DNA of 64,000 nt. Source: Methanobacterium_D oryzae (GTDB lineage Archaea; Methanobacteriota; Methanobacteria; Methanobacteriales; Methanobacteriaceae). The position numbers were made by a program, and so were the translations under genes. Below the pieces are notes generated by a model, which worked only from the letters and a program-made list of their open reading frames with translations, did no database searches and was not told the origin of the DNA. Below, one piece after another: positions 56,401-64,000 of this stretch. Numbering within the stretch: the first letter of the stretch is position 1; the number at the start of each line of letters is the position of its first letter. The DNA lies in contig NZ_JBNPXC010000001.1 of the NCBI RefSeq assembly GCF_050433505.1, positions 620,001-684,000 of the forward strand, in the 5' to 3' direction.

Positions 56401-56955
56401 TTAATCCCCCTCATAAAGTTCCATCCCTGCTTCAAATGCTGCAAGGTTTTTCTCTTCTGTCCCTGGCGGTACACTTTCAGCTATGGCTTTTCTTGCAGCT
56501 TCTTCAGATACAACTTTAGTTATCTTTGTTATAGCTCCAATCATTACAATATTAGCTACAATTTTGAGTTTAATCTTTTCTGCAGCTGTTTTTGTAACTG
56601 GAACTTTATAATAATTGATATTATGTTTTTCTATAAATGGAAGTATTTCTTCTTCTTTTATCATATCAGGATCAACGATTAATATTCCGCCATCTTTAAG
56701 TCCGTCTAAGTATTTTATCAATGCCTCATGTGACATTGCAACAAATATATCTGGGTGCTGTACTTTTGGATAATCTATTTCACTGTCGCTAATAACTATT
56801 TCTGTTCTTGAAGCTCCGCCTCTTGCTTCTGGACCATAAGATTGTGTTTGAACAGCATATAAGTTATCATGGAGGGAAGCAGCTTTTCCAATAACAATTC
56901 CTGCAAGTATAATTCCCTGCCCACCAAATCCGGCAATTCTTACGTCTTTTCGCAA
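56401..56955 (-). CDS. korC: 2-oxoglutarate:ferredoxin oxidoreductase, gamma subunit
   Basis: A 184-residue gamma subunit: VRIAGFGGQGIILAG near the start, QTQSYGPEARGGASRTEI, VAMSHEAL and VMIGAITKI. The gamma chain helps form the CoA/2-oxoacid site of the four-subunit enzyme. Located between korB (18 bp) and sucC (3 bp), as in Methanothermobacter-type clusters. Confidence 0.95.
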   Translation of the reverse strand: MRKDVRIAGFGGQGIILAGIVIGKAASLHDNLYAVQTQSYGPEARGGASRTEIVISDSEIDYPKVQHPDIFVAMSHEALIKYLDGLKDGGILIVDPDMIKEEEILPFIEKHNINYYKVPVTKTAAEKIKLKIVANIVMIGAITKITKVVSEEAARKAIAESVPPGTEEKNLAAFEAGMELYEGD

Positions 56956-56973
56956 TTTAAACCCTCTCTTTAA

Positions 56974-57846
56974 TTAAAGTTTAGTTTTATAAGCTGATTT
57001 AATTGATGCAGGCGCTCCTCCATCACATTTCTTGTTTACAAGTTCACAGAGCGATTCTGCAAATTCTGGTCTGCTTCTATTTACAAAGTCTCCTACAATG
57101 AGTTTTCCTTCAAGTTCTTCTTCACTCATTTTTTCGGCTTTCTTTTTAACAACACTCTGTTCTTTCATCCATTTCATCATATCAACTGGAGATCGCATTT
57201 TGTTTTTCCGGCCGAAATAAGTTGGACATTGTGATATAACTTCTATAAATGAGAATCCTTTATTAAGTAAACCTTTTTTAATGGCATTTGAAAGCTGTAC
57301 TGGATGTGCTGTTGTCCATCTTGAAACATAACTTGCACCAGCGGCACTTACAAGTTCAGCTAAATCAAAAGGTGTTTCAAGTGCCCCATATGGTGCTGTA
57401 CTTCCAAAACTGCCTTTTGGAGATGTTGGACTTATCTGCCCGCCTGTCATCCCGTAGATACTGTTATTTATAACAATTACTGTTAGATCTATGTTTCTTC
57501 TTGCGCCATGAATAAGGTGATTTCCTCCAATTGCTGCAGCATCACCATCTCCACTGATTACAACTACGTCCATTTCAGGATTTGCTAATTTTACTCCTGT
57601 TGCAAATGCAATAGGTCTTCCGTGTGTGGTGTGTAGTGAATCACATCTAATATAACCTGGTATTCTTGAGGAACAGCCTATTCCTGAAACCATTGTAATG
57701 TTATCAAGATTTTTTTCTGCCATTTCCATACCGTTAAAGAATGTGTTTATTACAATTCCATTTCCGCATCCGGCACAGAAGATGGTTGGCATTCGTTCTC
57801 TTCGTAAATAACTCATAAAACGATTTCCCTTCGTTTTATCATCCAT
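56974..57846 (-). CDS. korB: 2-oxoglutarate:ferredoxin oxidoreductase, beta subunit
   Basis: A 290-residue thiamine diphosphate-binding subunit: IFCAGCGNGIVINTF, SGIGCSSRIPGY and the TPP motif VISGDGDAAAIGGNHLIHGARRN (given in parts), then INNSIYGMTGGQISPTSP. Works with KorA, C and D to carboxylate succinyl-CoA to 2-oxoglutarate using reduced ferredoxin. Confidence 0.96.
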   Translation of the reverse strand: MDDKTKGNRFMSYLRRERMPTIFCAGCGNGIVINTFFNGMEMAEKNLDNITMVSGIGCSSRIPGYIRCDSLHTTHGRPIAFATGVKLANPEMDVVVISGDGDAAAIGGNHLIHGARRNIDLTVIVINNSIYGMTGGQISPTSPKGSFGSTAPYGALETPFDLAELVSAAGASYVSRWTTAHPVQLSNAIKKGLLNKGFSFIEVISQCPTYFGRKNKMRSPVDMMKWMKEQSVVKKKAEKMSEEELEGKLIVGDFVNRSRPEFAESLCELVNKKCDGGAPASIKSAYKTKL

Positions 57847-57886
57847 TTCTTCATCTCCTAATATTAAATAAATCGAATAGAGTAAA

Positions 57887-59017
57887 TTATTTGCATGATT
57901 CTATCTTTTTTAAGATTTCATCTGGGCGGTGCATCTCTCCACCAATTTTAGGCATTAATGTTACTTCAGCATCGCTTTTTGCAACTCTTTCTACTTCATG
58001 AACAATTTGGCCCAGATTCATCTCAGCTACAATAATATGTTTTGCTTGTTTAGCTGCTGATTTGATAATCTCTTCTGGGAATGGCCATACAATTTCTAGT
58101 TTGATATGACCTGCTTTGATACCCTCTTCACGTGCCTTTTTTACTGCAGTAATTGCAGATCGAGATGGTGAACCGTAAGAGACCATAATAATATCCGCAT
58201 CTTCAGTATAAAGTTCTTTAACCTGAGTTAATTCATCTCTATGCTTTAGTATTTTGTCACATAATCTTTTTACAAGTTTGGAATGAGTCTCAGGGTTTGA
58301 AGCGTCAGGATAACCTCTTTCATCATGAGTAAGTCCTGTAATATGCATTTTGTATCCTGCTCCAAATGGAGGCATTGCGGGTGTACCATCAGATGTAGCT
58401 TTGTATGGTAAAAATGTTTCAGGTCCTTCTTCTGGCATTTTTCGGGGAACAATATCTACAGTTTCAGGTATAGCTATTTTTTCTCTCATATGGCCTGCGA
58501 TTTCATCACTCATTACCATAACCGGAACTCTGTATTTTTCTGCTAAATTAAATGCCTGCACAGTAAAATCAAAACATTCTTGTACAGATGATGGTGCCAA
58601 AGCTATTATTTCATAATCTCCATGTGAACCCCATCTTGCTTGCATCATATCGCTTTGAGATGTCATTGTAGGCTGTGCTGTTGAAGGAGAACCTCGCTGT
58701 ACATCAATAATAACAATAGGTGTTTCTGTCATAGCAGCGTAACCCATATGCTCCTGCATTAATGAAAAACCAGGTCCTGAGGTTGCTGTCATTCCTTTCA
58801 TACCTCCCCAAACAGCCCCTATCACTGCACCGAGTGCTCCTATTTCATCTTCCATCTGTATGAATGATCCGCCCTCTTGAGGTAGAAATACTGCCATATC
58901 TTCTGCAATTTCAGTAGATGGCGTTATTGGATAACCAGCAAAGAATCTGCAACCTGCTTTAATTGCTCCTCTTGCGCATGCTTCATTGCCTTGTATAAAA
59001 TAATGTGTGATATTCAT
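57887..59017 (-). CDS. korA: 2-oxoglutarate:ferredoxin oxidoreductase, alpha subunit
   Basis: A 376-residue alpha subunit: FIQGNEACARGAIKAGCRFFAGYPITPSTEIAE at the start (given as parts), then GGMKGMTATSGPGFSLMQEHMGYA, and the late VAEMNLGQIVHEVE. ATG 59017 is used, giving the size of known KorA and a GGAG upstream; ATG 59032, four bases after the korD stop, is an alternative. Operon korD-A-B-C-sucC. Confidence 0.95.
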   Translation of the reverse strand: MNITHYFIQGNEACARGAIKAGCRFFAGYPITPSTEIAEDMAVFLPQEGGSFIQMEDEIGALGAVIGAVWGGMKGMTATSGPGFSLMQEHMGYAAMTETPIVIIDVQRGSPSTAQPTMTSQSDMMQARWGSHGDYEIIALAPSSVQECFDFTVQAFNLAEKYRVPVMVMSDEIAGHMREKIAIPETVDIVPRKMPEEGPETFLPYKATSDGTPAMPPFGAGYKMHITGLTHDERGYPDASNPETHSKLVKRLCDKILKHRDELTQVKELYTEDADIIMVSYGSPSRSAITAVKKAREEGIKAGHIKLEIVWPFPEEIIKSAAKQAKHIIVAEMNLGQIVHEVERVAKSDAEVTLMPKIGGEMHRPDEILKKIESCK

Positions 59018-59036
59018 GTTTTTATTCTCCATGCAA

Positions 59037-59252
59037 TTATTTTTTATCTTTCTGTTCCTCTTCTACGTTTATGGCCTGATCTGGACACATTAAAGCACAT
59101 AAATTACACTTTCTACATTTTTCCTCGTTTTTAGGTATTGGGAGATGAACTCCTTTACTATCCAGTTCTGTGGACTGCTCATAAACCTTACGAGGGCAGA
59201 ATTCTGTACAAATATTGCACCCTTTACATAAATTTTCATCCACTTTTATCAT
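59037..59252 (-). CDS. korD: 2-oxoglutarate:ferredoxin oxidoreductase, delta (ferredoxin) subunit
   Basis: A 71-residue 2x[4Fe-4S] ferredoxin: CKGCNICTEFCP and CRKCNLCALMCP. Electron-entry subunit of the four-subunit enzyme. First gene of the operon; the 252-bp gap before it is AT-rich and must hold its promoter. Confidence 0.94.
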   Translation of the reverse strand: MIKVDENLCKGCNICTEFCPRKVYEQSTELDSKGVHLPIPKNEEKCRKCNLCALMCPDQAINVEEEQKDKK

Positions 59253-59504
59253 ATTATCCCTTAATAAAAATTTTAAGTTTAAAATAGTAATCTTAAATGA
59301 ATATTGGTACTATATTATATAAAAAATAGATGCATCTTAAAAAGATATTATAATTTTACTTTTAGATACAAATAATCAAGATAATGATTTATTATATAAA
59401 AAAAATAATTTTAATGATTTAATTTTGAAATATTGAGTTTTATTGGCCTTTTGTAGCCAAATTAAAGTTTTTTTGAGAAACATAACTATTATATAATCTG
59501 TTAA

Positions 59505-59873
59505 TTAATCCACATTTTCTACATACATTAGTGGATAATTTAACTCTTCTATGTATTTCATTCTTAAAACAGCTGTTTTATCATCATATTTTGAAACAAC
59601 TTTGATATCCATCATTTCTCCACTTAAGGATATATATTCAAATTCGCTTTTTGAATCTTCAAGCATTTTTCTATTGATTAGTACATTAACTTCTTCAATG
59701 CATGGTTGAAGTTCCATGGCACTTTTTATAGAATTTTCCAAGGTTTCTGCACTTTCAGAATTTACAGGAGTCCCAACAAACTGGTGAAACAAAGCCCCCA
59801 TTGTAATTGCACCTTCAAATATTGCTCTTTCCCTATTGGAAATATTATTAAAGAACTCTTTATCTACATCCAT
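59505..59873 (-). CDS. mptD: Archaeal dihydroneopterin aldolase (MptD)
   Basis: A 122-residue protein of the archaeal MptD family: RERAIFEGAITMGALFHQFVGTPV near residue 15, ELQPCIEEVNVLI near 80 and the late EYISLSGEMMDIKV. It cleaves dihydroneopterin to 6-hydroxymethyl-dihydropterin in methanopterin synthesis. It lies 17 bp after the sortase gene on the same strand. Confidence 0.9.
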   Translation of the reverse strand: MDVDKEFFNNISNRERAIFEGAITMGALFHQFVGTPVNSESAETLENSIKSAMELQPCIEEVNVLINRKMLEDSKSEFEYISLSGEMMDIKVVSKYDDKTAVLRMKYIEELNYPLMYVENVD

Positions 59874-59889
59874 TTTTAATCACCAATTA

Positions 59890-60612
59890 TTATCCTCCAA
59901 AAATTTTGCTTATATTAGATATTTGAGAAGTTATTTGATCGGGAGGGGTTGGAAACAAATATCCATATACTAAAAATACTGTAAGGGCAATTGTAACTAT
60001 AAATAAAATTATTTTATCATCATTTACTGGATATGCGTAGGTTATACTTAGACCTATAATTAAGAAAAGACCTATAAATAACAGTGCGTAAGGTGTTTTG
60101 GAAATGTCTTTTGTTTTTGTAACCTGGAATGGGTATGTTTTAGTTTGACTTGCCTGTATAATCAGTCTCTCTTTTGATGATCCTAAAGGATAGCATGTAA
60201 CTAAAAAGAGTTTTTTTCCTTGTTCGATGGATAAACGATAAGATGCAGGAACAACAAATGATTTTTCTACAGTATATTCAACATTTCCTATTCCTGGCCA
60301 AGATACAGTGATATTATCTCCTTTTTGTAGTTTATCAAGGTTTAAAAAGGGTGAACCATAAAATGTTCTGTGACCAAAGAGTACTGTAGTTCCATAACCT
60401 GGTTTTTTGGATTTAGGTTCATAATATATTCCATAGGATATGGATTTATTATTGATACTTTGATCAATATTTATTTTAGGTATTTTTAAATAAGGAGTAT
60501 CTGATTTATTTTCAACTACTTTTTCTGCAGATGAGTAGTAGTTTACTTCAACTAAAAAATAAAGGGAGATTATTATCATCCCTGCTATAATAAAAAATGT
60601 GGAAAGTTTCAT
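59890..60612 (-). CDS. Membrane sortase
   Basis: A 240-residue sortase. An N-terminal helix (FFIIAGMIIISLYFLVEV), then the beta-barrel with the catalytic triad: His in VLFGHRTFYGSPF (near 81), Cys in FLVTCYPLG (near 133) and Arg in SSKERLII (near 141). Unusually, two more helices follow (YALLFIGLFLIIGLS and IILFIVTIALTVFLV), leaving a C-terminal tail outside. The neighbouring gene at 60665 encodes a secreted protein with a sorting-signal-like end, its likely substrate. Confidence 0.9.
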   Translation of the reverse strand: MKLSTFFIIAGMIIISLYFLVEVNYYSSAEKVVENKSDTPYLKIPKINIDQSINNKSISYGIYYEPKSKKPGYGTTVLFGHRTFYGSPFLNLDKLQKGDNITVSWPGIGNVEYTVEKSFVVPASYRLSIEQGKKLFLVTCYPLGSSKERLIIQASQTKTYPFQVTKTKDISKTPYALLFIGLFLIIGLSITYAYPVNDDKIILFIVTIALTVFLVYGYLFPTPPDQITSQISNISKIFGG

Positions 60613-60664
60613 GTATTCTTTTTTATTGCTAAGTCACTGTATTTATAGTTATTTGAAGTTGAGT

Positions 60665-61591
60665 TTATCTCATGAATCGAGCATAAACCACTCCACCTGC
60701 AGCAATAATTCCTCCAACTATAAATAAGCTGTAAGGAAGCCCTGTTTCTGCAGTAGGTATTGAAGATGTTGTTGAGGATGCAGCAGTCTTTGGTATGTTG
60801 TATGAATAAGTTCCTGTGCTTGATGAATTTGAATTAGGATCAGGCCATACATAGACATACTGGAAATGCTGAACGTCATCAGGAGCGATTGTAACATCCC
60901 ATGCAACGGTATTTGTATTTATATAAATATCTTTGTCACTGAATGAATTTGATTTAGGGGTTGCACTTACAAGTTTTGAGTTTGTAGGTATTATAGGTCC
61001 CCTAACTATCCCTGAAACGGTTGTATAAGTAGGATCATAGTTCATAAGGTTGAAATCAAAGGTACCCTTCCAATATTTTAGATCTAAAGTTGGGTTAAGC
61101 ATTTCAATCTCATTTGGCCAGAACCATGAAGCAAAAAGACCGGGTTCATTAATTAAAGGCCAATAAATATTTTCTACTGATTCACTGTTACTGATATATG
61201 CAGGTATATAACCGAATGCGGTAGATGCTTTTATTTTAAAGGTTACTTCTTTTGTTTCTCCTGGATTAATTTTCCATCCCCAATCACCTAATGGATCGGT
61301 GCTTTTTATCATTTTAATTGCTTTTGGTGATGTCTGAACAATATCCCAGCCTACTGATTCATTTAACTTAGAAGTATAGTTTTGACTTATTTTAAAGTAT
61401 TGGACATGTTTTGCATTGTTTTTAATGTGAACATGTATAGTGGCTGTAAGGCCAGTAATTCCTACATTACTTTGACCTTTTACCCACGTTTCATTTGCAC
61501 CATATGCTATGTTGTCATTTATATTTCCGCTAAATATTCCTAAAACAGCCACTAAGACCATTATTCCAACACATATTTTATTTAGATCCAT
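60665..61591 (-). CDS. Secreted surface protein with sortase-type C terminus (candidate substrate)
   Basis: A 308-residue protein: signal peptide (KICVGIMVLVAVLGIFSGN), a beta-rich extracellular domain with several Trp and NxS/T sites, then a Ser/Thr linker and the ending TAETG-LPYSLFIVGGIIAAGG-VVYARFMR. This tripartite tail (TAETG motif, hydrophobic helix, basic end) resembles LAxTG/LPxTG sorting signals with T for L. It begins 57 bp after DUF515 and is followed at once by the sortase gene. Confidence 0.72.
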   Translation of the reverse strand: MDLNKICVGIMVLVAVLGIFSGNINDNIAYGANETWVKGQSNVGITGLTATIHVHIKNNAKHVQYFKISQNYTSKLNESVGWDIVQTSPKAIKMIKSTDPLGDWGWKINPGETKEVTFKIKASTAFGYIPAYISNSESVENIYWPLINEPGLFASWFWPNEIEMLNPTLDLKYWKGTFDFNLMNYDPTYTTVSGIVRGPIIPTNSKLVSATPKSNSFSDKDIYINTNTVAWDVTIAPDDVQHFQYVYVWPDPNSNSSSTGTYSYNIPKTAASSTTSSIPTAETGLPYSLFIVGGIIAAGGVVYARFMR

Positions 61592-61648
61592 TTAAATCCC
61601 CTTTTTAAATCCTTTCTTGAGTAGATATACCAGATTCTTTATGTTAGT

Positions 61649-62995
61649 TTATCCTGATCCATATATTGACCTGAGTTCTGTAACCATCCAAGATGGTGCT
61701 TTCTGAGTTGGAACTGTTAATATGACATTGTTCATATTTCTTATAAGGAATATCGCGTCTTCTCTTGGAACTTCAAGTAATAATAGATACTGTGCATCAA
61801 GTTCTCCTAAGTTTGAAGTTCTTTCGAAGTCAGATAATCTCCAACCATATTGATTTAATGTTGAACTTATTACACTTTCATCCCAATTTCTTGATGCTGC
61901 AGCTCTTAGAAGTTGTTCAACATCTCCAGATGCACTTTCACCTCTTGAACTGGACTGAATTAATTCATTAATTGCAATACTTTGAGCATGTGACATATTA
62001 GCTTCTACAGTTCCGCTGTCTCTGGCTCTTAAAATTGCAAGTACTGTTGCCCCACTTATTTTAGGAGCGGTCTCATTTGATACTTCTGTTGTTTGATTGG
62101 TTTCGTTTGTAGGTTGGGTTTCTGTCTGATTCATTAAATATATGTCAACACTATTTCCTACATTTATAAGTCCACCTGCAGCCTGTAACCGTGAAATAAT
62201 TATTGGAATAGCCACAGTGTCTGGAATTTCTATTTCCATATTAGATAAAACACTTGCATCTGATTGAGTAACTATGGTTTGAGCATCTACGGCTTTTATT
62301 ATCACGTTCTTTTGATCACCAGCAGCATATGTTATCATAACTCTTCCATAGTTATCTGTTTTGTTTTTGATCTGATTAGTTTGATAGGTTCTCCAGCTAT
62401 CTGTTGCGGGACCTAGCACATCAACTAAAAGCACCTCTTCAGGGGTGGTTTTACTATCCACTTGGGCTCTAAGCAGATTTGCCTGTGGATCAGTTGCTAA
62501 CGGCCCTGTAAAATAAGTATTTATTTCATCAATTTTTGTTTGCTTAGCTTCCCCCAGAGTGCTTTGATAAGGTGCATAGACTAAAAAATAATAACCTGCT
62601 CCAACTAATATAACAATTATAAGTCCTAAAACTGCTGCACCTACAAGTGTTCTCTGATCATCATCGGGAACTCCTCCCTTTCTTCCAAAGCCTCCCAATG
62701 CAGCACCCTTTGCAACAGCACCTAGTCCTGGTTTTTTACTTTCAGGCTTTTTAGGGGGTGCTAATCTTGCTTTATCTCCAGGTTTGGCCATTGGTTTAGG
62801 CATAGGTCTTGGCATTTTCTTCTCTGGAGGAGCTTTCGCTTGATCCTTTTTATCGGTATCTTTCCTTCCAGTTACTCTGCCCATCATGCCTTTTAGGCGT
62901 CCTCCCATATCAGAGTCACTTTTCTTTTTACCGTTACTCCTAAGTTTTGGAGTATCTTTATCGTCTTTCTTTTTTCCACTTATTTTATCTAACAT
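61649..62995 (-). CDS. DUF515 membrane protein
   Basis: A 448-residue protein: a 120-residue cytoplasmic region rich in Lys/Pro (KKMPRPMPKPMAK), one helix (AAVLGLIIVILVGAGYYFL), and a large extracellular domain. Matches the methanogen DUF515 family of unknown function. ATG 62995 overlaps the end of pssA by 11 bp and has GTGGT nearby; GTG 63004 is the alternative. It is co-transcribed with pssA and possibly the sortase genes. Confidence 0.8.
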   Translation of the reverse strand: MLDKISGKKKDDKDTPKLRSNGKKKSDSDMGGRLKGMMGRVTGRKDTDKKDQAKAPPEKKMPRPMPKPMAKPGDKARLAPPKKPESKKPGLGAVAKGAALGGFGRKGGVPDDDQRTLVGAAVLGLIIVILVGAGYYFLVYAPYQSTLGEAKQTKIDEINTYFTGPLATDPQANLLRAQVDSKTTPEEVLLVDVLGPATDSWRTYQTNQIKNKTDNYGRVMITYAAGDQKNVIIKAVDAQTIVTQSDASVLSNMEIEIPDTVAIPIIISRLQAAGGLINVGNSVDIYLMNQTETQPTNETNQTTEVSNETAPKISGATVLAILRARDSGTVEANMSHAQSIAINELIQSSSRGESASGDVEQLLRAAASRNWDESVISSTLNQYGWRLSDFERTSNLGELDAQYLLLLEVPREDAIFLIRNMNNVILTVPTQKAPSWMVTELRSIYGSG

Positions 62996-63695
62996 TTGGA
63001 CCACTTCTAAAGAATCTGGTATATAAATCTATAATTGGTATAGCCAATAAGTATAGTAGCATAATGGTAAATAAAAGCTTTGCGGGAAAACTTGCCACAA
63101 GTATTGAAATTTTTTGAGGTAGAAATGTTAATAGGAGTAATATACCACCTATAGTCAGCACTTTTATATCTTTAATTTTTGGATATTCAAAAGTACTTAT
63201 CATCAAAAGAGATACAATGCCCATAATTATTAATGCTAAGCCATTACTGAAAAATCCGGAAAGATAGAAGGTTCCCAATATTAAAGCTGTTGTTGGTATG
63301 GGTAACCCTACAAATTTATCCACACATAACTCTGAAATTACATTAAACCGGGACAGTCTTAATATCCCACATATAACTATTAAAAGAGCTATTACTATAT
63401 TAAAATAAGGTATTGCAAAGGATGAGCATAATGCATACAAAAGTAATGCTGGTGCAACTCCAAATGATACTATGTCTGATAAGGAATCCATTTGTTTCCC
63501 GAATTCGTAATCACATCCTTTATTAAACTTTCGAGCAACCCAGCCATCTGCTGAATCAAATATCACGGCTAATAACATAAATTTGGCAGCCAATACATAA
63601 TCGCCCATTGTTATCATTATAATTGATAAAAATCCAGAAGATGCATTTCCAATTGATACTAAATCTGCAATAGATGTGTAAGATCTGATATTCAT
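62985..63695 (-). CDS. pssA: CDP-alcohol phosphatidyltransferase (archaetidylserine synthase)
   Basis: A 236-residue integral membrane enzyme with about seven helices and the CDP-alcohol motif FDSADGWVARKFNKGCDYEFGKQMDSLSD (in parts: DGWVAR, then DSLSD). Two extra residues separate the halves of the motif compared with bacterial PssA, as in archaeal enzymes. Transfers serine to CDP-archaeol to give archaetidylserine. Next to the decarboxylase gene, the usual archaeal pair. Confidence 0.92.
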   Translation of the reverse strand: MNIRSYTSIADLVSIGNASSGFLSIIMITMGDYVLAAKFMLLAVIFDSADGWVARKFNKGCDYEFGKQMDSLSDIVSFGVAPALLLYALCSSFAIPYFNIVIALLIVICGILRLSRFNVISELCVDKFVGLPIPTTALILGTFYLSGFFSNGLALIIMGIVSLLMISTFEYPKIKDIKVLTIGGILLLLTFLPQKISILVASFPAKLLFTIMLLYLLAIPIIDLYTRFFRSGPNVR

Positions 63696-63801
63696 TATTA
63701 TTGCTCCGATGAATCTTATTGATAATATGTATTAAATATATTTATAGTAAGAAAACTTTTTGGAAGTAATTATATTCTAAAAAATAGTTTCATAATATTT
63801 T

Positions 63802-64000
63802 TTATTGAATCATCATTTTGGCAATTATGGTTTCAGCAGCTTTTGGTTTGTCTCCTTCTTCAACCATTAATTTGCAATTTTTATAGGGCAGTATTAGATC
63901 TACACGGGATCCAAAGCGTATCATTCCTATTCTTTCTCCTATCTGAACTTTGTCTCCTACATTAACGTACTGTACAATACGCCTTGCTACAAATCCTGCA
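63802..64000 (-). CDS. asd: Archaetidylserine decarboxylase, C-terminal part (cut by window edge)
   Basis: The last 66 codons of a phosphatidylserine-decarboxylase-family protein, running off the window. The visible part is AGFVARRIVQYVNVGDKV, then GERIGMIRFGSRVDLILP, with the self-cleaving GS of RFGSR that generates the pyruvoyl group, and ends KMMIQ. It decarboxylates archaetidylserine to archaetidylethanolamine, using the product of PssA. It is the first gene of the pssA-DUF515 unit. Confidence 0.9.
   Translation of the reverse strand, partial: AGFVARRIVQYVNVGDKVQIGERIGMIRFGSRVDLILPYKNCKLMVEEGDKPKAAETIIAKMMIQ

Overview
The window comes from a low-GC methanogenic archaeon of the order Methanobacteriales, most likely Methanobacterium or a close relative. 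Evidence: RNA polymerase genes split as rpoH-B''-B'-A'-A'', archaeal EF-2, EF-1alpha, L30e and S10, a four-subunit 2-oxoacid:ferredoxin oxidoreductase beside sucC, the archaeal enzymes MptD, Taw1 and archaetidylserine synthase/decarboxylase, TATA-type promoters, and ribosome binding sites of the GGAGGTGA type. The species cannot be fixed from sequence alone.

Layout. 0-11.5 kb: accessory and membrane genes (CCG-domain Fe-S protein, two MBL hydrolases, a TetR regulator with an aldo/keto reductase-ferredoxin target, a stand-alone ATP-cone, an AI-2E-type permease, DUF308, DUF998) plus a 350-bp chain of about twelve small hairpins at 7.8-8.1 kb. 11.6-28.9 kb: an ADP-forming acyl-CoA synthetase and many single-gene accessory units (Imm5-like, hemerythrin, AAC(3)-I-like GNAT, AhpD-like, RsgA, DUF3795, GbsR, C45 peptidase, AlbA_2, alpha/beta hydrolase, nitroreductase, TPR). 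These are punctuated by seven copies of an intergenic repeat, all in one orientation.

29-43.6 kb: the information-processing block, all on the minus strand. In transcription order it runs tRNA-Thr, Pro, Tyr, Asp, Lys, rpoH, rpoB2, rpoB1, rpoA1, rpoA2, rpl30e, nusA-like, rps12, rps7, EF-2, EF-1alpha, rps10, tRNA-Ser. 43.8-45.7 kb: tpiA-pgk (gluconeogenesis). 46-55 kb: cell-surface and membrane genes (Lys/Tyr-repeat transglutaminase-like protein, DUF1002, a frameshifted M14-like peptidase, a metallophosphoesterase, a K+ channel) and the tRNA-wyosine enzyme Taw1. 55.3-59.3 kb: korDABC-sucC, the succinyl-CoA to 2-oxoglutarate arm of the incomplete reductive TCA cycle. 59.5-64 kb: mptD (methanopterin), a membrane sortase with an adjacent candidate substrate, DUF515, and pssA plus a truncated asd (polar lipid head groups).

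Main leads: (1) chains of unrelated 6-10 bp hairpins, mostly with three-base loops, at four sites; two chains end in a hairpin that pairs with a Shine-Dalgarno sequence; (2) the 36-65 bp intergenic repeat family of the 14-24 kb region; (3) a sortase beside a protein ending in TAETG, a helix and a basic tail; (4) a shared TetR operator; (5) three genes whose best start looks like ATT; (6) two well-supported tiny membrane-protein genes. No CRISPR array, rRNA, insertion sequence, prophage or complete defence system was recognised.
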